Positions 1-5,157 of a stretch of DNA of 7,670 bases are shown here, piece by piece. This stretch comes from Planctomycetota bacterium (lineage in GTDB: Bacteria > Planctomycetota > SZUA-567). Below the pieces are notes generated by a model. That model was not told the origin of the DNA. It searched no databases and saw nothing but the letters and a program-made list of their open reading frames with translations. The first letter of the stretch is position 1, and each line of letters begins with the position of its first letter. The stretch lies in NCBI GenBank assembly GCA_031270145.1, contig JAISYD010000079.1:1-7670 (forward strand). The letters are read 5' to 3'. The position numbers and the translations under genes are program-made.

Positions 1-117
1 CGTACACCTCGGCCAGGTCGCTGTCCAGCATCACCCGCTGGCCGCGCACCGTGTGGATGCGGGCGTCAAGGGGAAAAGGCGGTTCGTTGCCGATGCGCTT
101 GATGGAGGCATCGCCAT
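1..117 (-). pseudogene. ORF6N-domain protein, 5' fragment with apparent frameshift
   Basis: The minus-strand frame over 2-70 reads LDARIHTVRGQRVMLDSDL followed by AEVY and then leaves the window. This is the start of the ORF6N domain (usual form 'I.T.RGQRVMLDSDLA.LYGV'), a DNA-binding domain common in phage antirepressor-like proteins and stand-alone bacterial genes. That frame has no ATG, GTG or TTG start upstream of the domain. The two nearby ATGs (117 and 111, the latter with GGGAG seven bases before it) are in another frame, which joins the domain frame only after a one-base change, most simply in the CCTTTTCCCC run at about 70-79. The gene is therefore probably frameshifted, or there is a sequencing error in the homopolymers. 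The family assignment is good despite the short length; the pseudogene status is an inference. Most of the gene lies off the left edge. Confidence 0.6.
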
Positions 118-150
118 ACTCCCGGCCTTGACCGCCTCGGGCAGGTCGGC

Positions 151-300
151 CTAAGCGGCGGCAATGGCCTTGACTTCCGGCGGAAGGTCGAATATGTTTG
201 TCGTTTTGGCCGAACGGGCGGAAAGTGTCAATTTCCCTGTCAAGGGCGTTTTTGAATCGCTGGAAATTTTGTCATTCAAGGGGTTATGGATTTCTTGCAT
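151..300 (-). pseudogene. short interrupted reading frame, possible regulator remnant
   Basis: An ATG at 300 opens a 49-codon frame ending TNIFDLPPEVKAIAAA and then TAG at 151-153. The same frame continues after the stop with ADLPEAVKAG and runs into the ATGs at 117 and 111 of the ORF6N fragment. The text on both sides of the amber stop reads like one continuous acidic/alanine-rich helix (AIAAA-x-ADLPEAVKAG). This resembles the C-terminal tails of prophage-type helix-turn-helix regulators, where a 'LPEAV..GI.AM' pattern is common; that comparison is from memory and weak. Only a poor ribosome site (GGGA) precedes the ATG. It could be a decayed gene or a meaningless short frame. Confidence 0.3.
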
Positions 301-346
301 CCGATTCCCAGTCCGGGAACATGGGTGCGGGTCCCATATGGGATGC
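297..346 (+). other. structured tRNA-3'-end-like segment
   Basis: On the plus strand, GCATCC (297-302) pairs with GGATGC (341-346). Inside are two hairpins: TTCCC/GGGAA (305-309 with 315-319, 5-base loop) and ATGGG/CCCAT (321-325 with 333-337, 7-base loop). The second hairpin followed by ATGGGATGCCA has the shape of a tRNA T-arm plus 3' acceptor strand. From GGGAACA to GCCA it aligns without gaps to the 3' end of a typical bacterial tRNA-Glu as I remember it (about 25 of 34 positions), with a C-G pair of the T-stem replaced by T-A. The T-loop reads TGCGGGT and so lacks the near-universal TTC, and no matching 5' acceptor strand or D-arm is seen upstream. It is not a working tRNA; it may be a tRNA-derived attachment-site remnant or chance. 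Confidence 0.25.
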
Positions 347-690
347 CAATCTTTAATCTCTTGAGAAATAAAGGTGTTATATTTTCATATGGCAAACCGT
401 CAGCAAAATTGTCATTATTTGCCTTTATACTTTTTGCATTAACGGCCCGGAAACGCATCAGGCAACGCCAAACAAGGATCGTGGGGGATGGGATGCGGGC
501 AAGGGCGACTGGCCGCGCCAGCGGCCGCCATGACGCCAAACCGGAGGCCGTTGACGCGGGCGGGAAAATAAGCCGGAAGCGAAAAACCGGGTTCGCGGCG
601 CACAAGAGAGACGGAACAATAAGCCGGAAAGACAGCCGCGGCAACGATCCGCATCCGCCGCGGGGATAATTTCGCAGACAATGGAGGATC
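347..690. other. non-coding stretch with AT-rich island
   Basis: No convincing gene was found on either strand. Bases 355-440 are markedly AT-rich compared with the rest of the window, which is typical of promoter regions or foreign DNA, but no clean -35/-10 pair stood out. Bases 440-690 are GC-rich; open frames there have poor, low-complexity composition (many Arg, Pro and Ala) and no ribosome site. A 12-base direct repeat, AATAAGCCGGAA, occurs at 567-578 and 618-629, 51 bases apart. Confidence 0.4.
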
Positions 691-693
691 GAA

Positions 694-1008
694 ATGACAG
701 CCAACGCCGAGCCGACAAGAGCCCCGGTCAAAACCATGTGGATTTGCATGATTCTGGGGTGGGTAATGTTCATGATGCCGATACCGGGGACGGTGTTCAT
801 CGCCTGCCCCCTCAATCTCGCGGCCTTCATCCTGGCGATTGTGTGTGTTGTCAAGAGCCGGGTGGGACAGGGGGTCATAGGGTTGTTCGGGACAACCGTA
901 CTGCCAATCGTGTTTTATTTCATCGGGCTTGGCTCCATGGCGGCCATAGCCGTCAGCGGCATCGAGGAAGGGCAGGGAAGGCAGCAATTGGAGACGGACA
1001 AACGATAA
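694..1008 (+). CDS. small hypothetical membrane protein
   Basis: 104 residues. The start is fixed by GGAGG six bases before the ATG at 694; the ATG at 681 is in a different frame and overlaps this ribosome site. After a short polar N-terminus (MTANAEPTRAPVKT) there are three predicted membrane segments at about residues 15-33, 35-53 and 62-84. They are separated by a Pro-rich turn (MPIPG) and a short basic loop (VKSR), and a polar, charged tail ends the protein. The loop charges suggest that the loop after the second segment is cytoplasmic. I do not recognise a named family and see no catalytic motif. A weak terminator-like hairpin follows at 1071-1093, suggesting a single-gene transcript. 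The function is unknown; the reality of the gene rests on the strong ribosome site and the coherent membrane topology. Confidence 0.75.
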   Translation: MTANAEPTRAPVKTMWICMILGWVMFMMPIPGTVFIACPLNLAAFILAIVCVVKSRVGQGVIGLFGTTVLPIVFYFIGLGSMAAIAVSGIEEGQGRQQLETDKR

Positions 1009-1070
1009 GGAGGGGATGATCACGGTTGCGACGCGGCTGGGCCCGGCATTTGCGGCGCTATTTTTAATGC

Positions 1071-1093
1071 GGACCGCTGTTGTCGGTTTTTTT
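1071..1093 (+). terminator. possible rho-independent terminator
   Basis: GGACCG, a 6-base loop of CTGTTGT type, then CGGT running into seven T residues. The stem is short (four Watson-Crick pairs plus two G-T pairs), so it is weak. It sits about 60 bases after the stop of the small membrane protein gene at 694-1008 and before the next gene at 1193, which is where a terminator would be expected. Confidence 0.35.
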
Positions 1094-1144
1094 CCGTGTG
1101 TCGATAAGGCATACGGAGTAGACGGGCCGCGGACTGTTGAACGT

Positions 1145-1166
1145 TCCGAGGCGTAAAGACCTCGGA
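1145..1166 (+). promoter_or_regulatory. leader hairpin upstream of the CBU_0592-like gene
   Basis: TCCGAGG (1145-1151) and CCTCGGA (1160-1166) form a perfect 7-base-pair stem with an 8-base loop, ending 26 bases before the ATG at 1193. No T-run follows, so it is not a standard terminator. It would lie in the 5' untranslated region just ahead of the ribosome site. A regulatory role is possible but unproven. Confidence 0.3.
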
Positions 1167-1192
1167 GTGGACTTCTTTCATTAGGAAACGTT

Positions 1193-1477
1193 ATGAGCAT
1201 GCTCGTCCAATTCGTCGGCTCCGCCGCCATCCTTGCCGCCTTCGCCATGGTTCAGATTGGGACACTGAATCCAAAGTCGTTGGCTTACCTACTTGTCAAC
1301 GCCATCGGCTCCGGTCTGCTCGCCGCCGATGCGATCATTGAACAACAATGGGGATTCCTGCTGTTGGAGGGCAGTTGGGCTGTTATTTCAGTGATCGGCA
1401 TAATGCGGGAAACCTTGATGTTGAAAAGGAAGCAGTCGTCCCTGAAAAGCGGCAAGAATCTTGAAAAATTCGCATAA
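1193..1477 (+). CDS. CBU_0592-like small membrane protein
   Basis: 94 residues. The start is supported by AGGA six bases before the ATG at 1193. The N-terminal 70 residues carry three hydrophobic segments (about 4-20, 28-46 and 51-70). The pattern 'QFVGSAAILAAFAM ... LVNAIGSGLLAADAI ... GSWAVISVIGI' matches my recollection of the CBU_0592 family of small membrane proteins, whose function is unknown. The C-terminus is odd: the last 13 residues (SSLKSGKNLEKFA) and the stop codon are encoded inside the 162-bp inverted-repeat element beginning at 1435. The original C-terminal end was therefore probably replaced when the element arrived. The conserved core looks complete, so the protein may still work. 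Family assignment is moderate. Confidence 0.75.
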   Translation: MSMLVQFVGSAAILAAFAMVQIGTLNPKSLAYLLVNAIGSGLLAADAIIEQQWGFLLLEGSWAVISVIGIMRETLMLKRKQSSLKSGKNLEKFA

Positions 1478-1596
1478 AATCGAATGTTTTTGCCGCATTA
1501 TCTCCATATTTTCCCGCTTTTCCCCGGTTCGGGCGGTTTGCCAAGCCGCCCGCCGGGCTGGCCGGCCGACCCATTCTTCATTTTTTCAGGGACGAC
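1435..1596 (+). repeat. 162-bp TIR-bounded element, copy 1 (MITE-like)
   Basis: The element begins with GTCGTCCCTGAAAA (1435-1448) and ends with the exact reverse complement TTTTCAGGGACGAC (1583-1596), a perfect 14-base terminal inverted repeat. The whole unit recurs in opposite orientation at 4939-5100, with 151 of 162 bases identical and no gaps by hand alignment. An internal GGGCGGTTT/AAGCCGCCC hairpin (1531-1551) with a 3-base GCC loop is kept in both copies when each is read in the element's own direction. It encodes no transposase, so it resembles a MITE or other non-autonomous repeat. It overlaps the 3' end of the upstream membrane protein gene and stops 70 bases short of the dctM stop codon. 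No clear target-site duplication was seen. Confidence 0.8.
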
Positions 1597-1666
1597 TATT
1601 TCGCCAACCTGGGACTCCACCGAGACCGGAATTGCGCCGCAGATCCTTAACAAGCGCAAGCCGCCT

Positions 1667-2968
1667 TTAGAACAGCGTCGGCATGAACAGCCTGGGCAGC
1701 GCCTGGGTGACGCTCGGGAAAAACACCATCAGCAGCAACACCGCCAGCATCTCGAGGAGGAACACCGCAACCTCCCGCATCGGCTCCATGCAGTTGATTT
1801 TCGCGATTTCGCTGGTTATCAGCAGGCACAGCCCGTAGGGCGGGGTGATGAGCCCGTAGGCCAGGGTCACGCAGCCGACGACGGCGAACTGGATGGGCGG
1901 TATGCCGACGCTGTCGGCCAGCGGGCGCAGCAACGGGGCGAAGATGATGATGGCCGGCACCGAGTCGATGAACATGCCGGCGATCAGGAAAACGCAGATG
2001 ATCAGGAGCAGCATGACGGTGGGCGAGGTGGTCATGCTGGCCATCTGGGTGACCAGGTAGTTGGGCACCTTGTAGTAGGACAGCACCCAGGCGTAGATGG
2101 CCGCCGTCCCGACGGCGAAAAGCACCACGGACGACAGCTTTATGGCGTCGTAAAGGAGGCCGGCGAAGGCGCGGACCGACACGCTCCGGTAGATGACCAT
2201 GCCGACGAACATGGAATAGAAAACGGCGATCAGCGACGCCTCGGTGGGGGTGACCCAGCCGAAAACGATGCCGCCGACGATAATGACCGGCGACAACAGG
2301 GCGAGAACGCTTTCCTTAAACGTTTTGAGGAAGAAGAAGAACGAGAAGGAGTCGGCCCTGGGATAGTTGCGCTTGATCGCGTACACATACACCACCGCCA
2401 TTTGCCCGAGGCCGATCAGTATCCCCGGGATGATCCCGCCCAGGAACATGCCGGCCACCGAGACGTTCATCACCCCGCCCCAGACCACCATGGTGATGCT
2501 GGGCGGGATGATCACCCCCATTACGGCCGAGCAGGCGGTCACCGCCACCGTGAAGTTCTTGTCGTAGCCCTCCTTCACCATGGCCGGGATGATCACCGAG
2601 CCGATGCCGGCGGCGTCGGCGTTGGAACTGCCGGAAATGCCGGCGAAAATCATGCTTACCAGCACGTTGATGTGGCCAAGCCCGCCCGGCAGGAAGCCGA
2701 CCAGGCTCTGGGAGAACTTCATCAACTGGTTGGTGATGCCGGCCGCGTTCATGATGTTGGCCGCCAGGATGAAGAAGGGTATGGCGAGGAGGATGAACGA
2801 GCCGAACTGGATCATCATGCGCTGCAACAGCATGATGGGCGTCACCCGGGGAGTGAACAATAGGATGGGGATGACGGCGAAGGCCAGGGCGAAGCTTACC
2901 GGGATCCGAAGGAGGATCAGGAGCAGCAGAGAGGAGAACATGATGAGGAATACGGTTCCCGCGTCCAT
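1667..2968 (-). CDS. dctM: TRAP transporter large permease, DctM family
   Basis: 433 residues, close to the usual 425-430 of this subunit, and hydrophobic throughout with about a dozen membrane segments. DctM forms the transport channel of tripartite ATP-independent periplasmic (TRAP) transporters and drives substrate uptake with an ion gradient, usually sodium. Family hallmarks are visible: AIPFFILAANIM at residues 62-73, the SGSSNADAAGIG motif at 112-123, GVIIPPS at 151-157, and the second-half counterpart GLITPPYG at 372-379, reflecting the internal two-fold repeat. GAGGAG lies eight bases before the ATG at 2968. It is the last gene of dctP-dctQ-dctM, 68 bases after dctQ. No clear terminator follows; the inverted-repeat element begins 70 bases downstream. 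Confidence 0.95.
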   Translation of the reverse strand: MDAGTVFLIMFSSLLLLILLRIPVSFALAFAVIPILLFTPRVTPIMLLQRMMIQFGSFILLAIPFFILAANIMNAAGITNQLMKFSQSLVGFLPGGLGHINVLVSMIFAGISGSSNADAAGIGSVIIPAMVKEGYDKNFTVAVTACSAVMGVIIPPSITMVVWGGVMNVSVAGMFLGGIIPGILIGLGQMAVVYVYAIKRNYPRADSFSFFFFLKTFKESVLALLSPVIIVGGIVFGWVTPTEASLIAVFYSMFVGMVIYRSVSVRAFAGLLYDAIKLSSVVLFAVGTAAIYAWVLSYYKVPNYLVTQMASMTTSPTVMLLLIICVFLIAGMFIDSVPAIIIFAPLLRPLADSVGIPPIQFAVVGCVTLAYGLITPPYGLCLLITSEIAKINCMEPMREVAVFLLEMLAVLLLMVFFPSVTQALPRLFMPTLF

Positions 2969-3036
2969 TGGTTCGGCTCCTCAATTGCGCCCGAGGGGAG
3001 GGGGCGGCCCAGATGGCCTTTCCCGGGCGCGGTTGT

Positions 3037-3552
3037 TCAATTGGTGCTCAGGGGTTTGTGGTCGGGGGCTTGACCCAGGCGCAATTCCTTGATGACGTTT
3101 TCGACCAGGAAGAGCAGCCAGGAGACGCCGGCGAAAGGCACCGATATGTATAGCCAGCCCAGGTTGACCCCGGTGATGTCCGACGACTGGATCATGCCCC
3201 ATTTGACGAAATAAATCCAGCCGTAGTAAATGAAAATGAAGGTCATGCAGCCGACGACGGCGTAATAGAGGATCCGGAGGAATTTGTTCAGGGCGGGGTT
3301 GACGCCTTTGCCGCCCATATGGAAAATATCGACGTTGAAATGCTTTTCCTCGCGCACGCAGACGGCGGAGCCGATGAATATCCCCCAAATCAGGGCGAAG
3401 TTGGTCACTTCCAGGGGCCAGAGGTAGGGCGGGATGAACCACACGTACCGGCCGGCCACCTGTATGCCGACCGACAACATCAGGGTCAGCCCGGCCACAA
3501 TCAGCATGACGTCCAGGAATTTGGCGTAGGCGGCGCAAAATTTGAGAAACAT
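3037..3552 (-). CDS. dctQ: TRAP transporter small permease, DctQ family
   Basis: 171 residues from the ATG at 3552, which has GGAGG six bases upstream; an in-frame ATG at 3585 has no such site and falls in a charged, non-conserved extension. Four membrane segments are predicted at about 13-32, 47-66, 93-113 and 131-151, the normal DctQ topology. The conserved region between segments 2 and 3 is present (E48, then W56, and REEKHFNVDIF at 67-77, equivalent to the usual 'R...H..VD'). DctQ pairs with DctM in the inner membrane and is needed for uptake through the binding protein. It sits 76 bases after dctP and 68 bases before dctM, all on the same strand, so co-transcription is very likely. The C-terminal tail is short, polar and variable. 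Confidence 0.93.
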   Translation of the reverse strand: MFLKFCAAYAKFLDVMLIVAGLTLMLSVGIQVAGRYVWFIPPYLWPLEVTNFALIWGIFIGSAVCVREEKHFNVDIFHMGGKGVNPALNKFLRILYYAVVGCMTFIFIYYGWIYFVKWGMIQSSDITGVNLGWLYISVPFAGVSWLLFLVENVIKELRLGQAPDHKPLSTN

Positions 3553-3628
3553 GGATTGCCTCCGCGTCTCGTCACGGGAGCCCAAGGGGCGGACTTGGCG
3601 TCCGCCCCCGATGCTGCTGTCGGAAAAA

Positions 3629-4630
3629 TCAGTTGACCGCCTCGATGGCCCGGTAGATTTCCAGGGCGCCGATTTCCTTGGCGAATTCCTCGATGACCGG
3701 CGAGGCCAGGCGGCGCATTTCGGTGTTGTCGAAGGCGAGTGGCTTCAAGCCGTGCTTCTCGGTCAATTCCCGGATGATCCTTTCGCTGTCCGCCACCTCG
3801 ATTTTCCGGTGGTGGGCGGAGGCTTCCCTGCCCGCTTTCAGGATGGCCTCTTGCAAATCCTTGGGGAGGCTTTGGAAGCGGGGTTCGCTGAAGCCCAGTT
3901 GCCGGGTGGTGATTTGGTGGTTGGTCAGGATGTAGTAGGGGGCGACCTCGTAGAATTTCATGCCCTCCAGGCCGGCCGGCTCGTTTTCCAGGGCGTCGAG
4001 GACGCCGGTCTTGATGGCGTTGTACACTTCCATGTAATCCATGGGGGTGGCCACCAGGCCGGTGGCGGCGAAAGCGCGCTGGTGCAGGGGCGAGCCTTGG
4101 ACCCGCATGCGGATGCCGGGGAAATCGGCGATCGATTTGGCCGGCTTGTTGCTGATGATGCTCCTGACCCCGCCGCCGCCGTGGCCGAGGAAGCGTACGC
4201 CGGTCTTAATGGCGTCGTCGTCGAGCGGCTTCAGGACGCCGGATTCGATGCATTTCTCCCAGTGCGCCGTGCTTTTGAAGAGGAAGGGGGCGTCGATGAT
4301 GGGCATGACCTTGTTCCAGGTGGCGAACCAAGCCGGCGAAATGATGTAAAAATCCACCGCCGTGCCCTGGATCATGTATTCAATGGAGTCCTTTTCCGTC
4401 CCCAGCACGCTGGAGTGGTGGAGTTCGACGGTCAGGGGGCCGCCGGTGTAGTACTTTTCCAGCAATTCCTTGAATTTCACGCAGGCCTGCCAATAAACAT
4501 GGCCCTCCGGCAGCATGGTGCCGCCCACCAAAGTCACCGGCTCGTTCGCGGCCGAGGCGGTAGGCGCGCCCGACGCGAGCGCCAGGGCCAAACATCCGGT
4601 TATAAGCAACGCCGCAAAAATCCTTTTCAT
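3629..4630 (-). CDS. dctP: TRAP transporter periplasmic binding protein, DctP family
   Basis: 333 residues, normal for the family. GGAGGA sits five bases before the ATG at 4630. An N-terminal Sec signal peptide is clear: MKR, a hydrophobic stretch to about residue 22, and cleavage after the ASA at about 25-27. The mature protein captures the substrate in the periplasm and delivers it to DctQM. Family features include GHVYW near 43-47, the 'VLGTEKDSIEYMIQGTAVD' segment at 75-93, the 'FPGIRMRV' motif at 170-177 whose arginine (R176) normally salt-bridges a substrate carboxylate, and 'EVYNAIKTGVLDALENEP' further on. The ligand is probably an organic acid; the sequence alone does not identify it. 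It heads the operon, after a roughly 300-base leader region. Confidence 0.95.
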   Translation of the reverse strand: MKRIFAALLITGCLALALASGAPTASAANEPVTLVGGTMLPEGHVYWQACVKFKELLEKYYTGGPLTVELHHSSVLGTEKDSIEYMIQGTAVDFYIISPAWFATWNKVMPIIDAPFLFKSTAHWEKCIESGVLKPLDDDAIKTGVRFLGHGGGGVRSIISNKPAKSIADFPGIRMRVQGSPLHQRAFAATGLVATPMDYMEVYNAIKTGVLDALENEPAGLEGMKFYEVAPYYILTNHQITTRQLGFSEPRFQSLPKDLQEAILKAGREASAHHRKIEVADSERIIRELTEKHGLKPLAFDNTEMRRLASPVIEEFAKEIGALEIYRAIEAVN

Positions 4631-4702
4631 GCCGTTCCTCCCGTTTTGTAAAAAAGGCCAACTCCGTCAACACGCCCCATTGCCTTGAATTCGCCTCGAA
4701 CC

Positions 4703-4739
4703 CGCGTTTCCGGGCGATTGCGGGAATCCCGGGGACGCG
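4703..4739. promoter_or_regulatory. 12-bp inverted repeat in the dctP leader
   Basis: CGCGTTTCCGGG (4703-4714) and CCCGGGGACGCG (4728-4739) form a 12-base-pair stem around a 13-base loop on the plus strand, two of the pairs being G-T. On the minus strand, which is the dctP transcript, those two become C-A mismatches, leaving two five-pair helices with a small internal loop. It could be a protein-binding site or an RNA hairpin about 75-110 bases before the dctP start. No regulator gene is nearby in the window. Confidence 0.35.
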
Positions 4740-4880
4740 TGGCCAGCCCTGGCCGTTTATGCTTTTGCCGCTAGGTGAAATCGCTGTCCAACCCCGGATA
4801 ATCGACTTAAGGGGTTCCAGCGTACAGATGAAATTCAGAGGTTGCCGGCAAAGACGGCGTCAAGCATCAGGTTCGCCATT

Positions 4881-4909
4881 CTTTTAATCAAAGTGTCGGT
4901 CGACGTCAA
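4881..4909 (-). promoter_or_regulatory. candidate sigma-70 promoter for dctPQM
   Basis: Read on the minus strand, TTGACG (4909-4904, five of six to TTGACA) is separated by exactly 17 bases from TAAAAG (4886-4881, four of six to TATAAT). Transcription would start near 4874 and give a leader of about 240 bases before the dctP ATG. It lies outside the repeat element, so the TRAP operon could be expressed separately from the hydrolase genes. Sequence match only. Confidence 0.35.
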
Positions 4910-4938
4910 CGAAAAAGCGTGAAAATCCGCGATAATTT

Positions 4939-5100
4939 ATCGTCCCTGAAAAAAAGAAGAATGAGTCAACTGGCCAGCCCGGCGGGCGGCTTGTCAAACC
5001 GCCCGAACCGGGGAAAAGCGGGAAAATATGGAGATAATGCGGCAAAAATATTCGCTTTTATGCGAAATTTTCAAGATTCTTGCCGCTTTTCAGGGAGGAC
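4939..5100 (-). repeat. 162-bp TIR-bounded element, copy 2 (inverted)
   Basis: This is the reverse complement of the unit at 1435-1596, with 11 mismatches in 162 aligned positions and no gaps. Its terminal repeats are slightly worn (GTCCTCCCTGAAAA on one side, TTTTCAGGGACGAT on the other). The internal hairpin is at 4984-5004; read on the minus strand it keeps the same nine-pair stem, with the loop changed from GCC to GAC. The element begins 57 bases past the stop of the hydrolase gene at 5158 and lies upstream of the TRAP promoter region. Both sides are AT-rich (TAATT-type sequence), but a definite target-site duplication could not be called. Confidence 0.8.
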
Positions 5101-5157
5101 TAATTATTGACCACAAAGATGGGAAATGCCGCCGCAACTCAACTTGTCAACAGGTTG

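Larger units (their letters stand above)
4631..4938. other. intergenic leader region of the TRAP operon
   Basis: No gene is supported. The stretch between dctP and repeat copy 2 holds the candidate promoter (4881-4909), a 12-base-pair inverted repeat (4703-4739) and a small GGCCA/TGGCC palindrome at about 4741-4754. Short minus-strand frames here have stops and no ribosome sites and look like random or decayed sequence. It is long enough for a regulated 5' leader of about 240 bases. Confidence 0.5.

Noticed and set aside
1016..1156. 46-codon plus-strand frame directly after a strong AGGAGG
   Set aside because: The ribosome site is only about two bases from the ATG, the frame runs through the terminator-like hairpin at 1071-1093 and into the next leader hairpin, and the peptide shows no recognisable pattern.
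276..1248. Long minus-strand open frames across 276-878 and 439-1248
   Set aside because: They overlap the better supported plus-strand membrane protein genes, have low-complexity composition (Pro, Arg, His, Ala) and lack ribosome sites; they reflect high GC.
1383..1574. Similar small peptides encoded by both repeat copies (also at 4919-5110)
   Set aside because: They are similar only because the DNA repeat is similar. One starts inside the repeat's flank and the other outside, no ribosome site is evident, and the substitutions show no coding-like bias that can be judged from two copies.
1484..2863. 459-codon plus-strand open frame antisense to dctM
   Set aside because: It is rich in His, Asp, Gly and Gln with no hydrophobic or domain pattern, the normal shadow of a GC-rich membrane protein gene; dctM is certain.
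3542..4651. 369-codon plus-strand open frame antisense to dctP
   Set aside because: It is complementary to a clear DctP gene and shows no family resemblance or ribosome site.
5101..5157. Terminator after the copy A hydrolase gene
   Set aside because: Only imperfect short complementarity (CAAC/GTTG) with no T-run on the minus strand; not enough to call.
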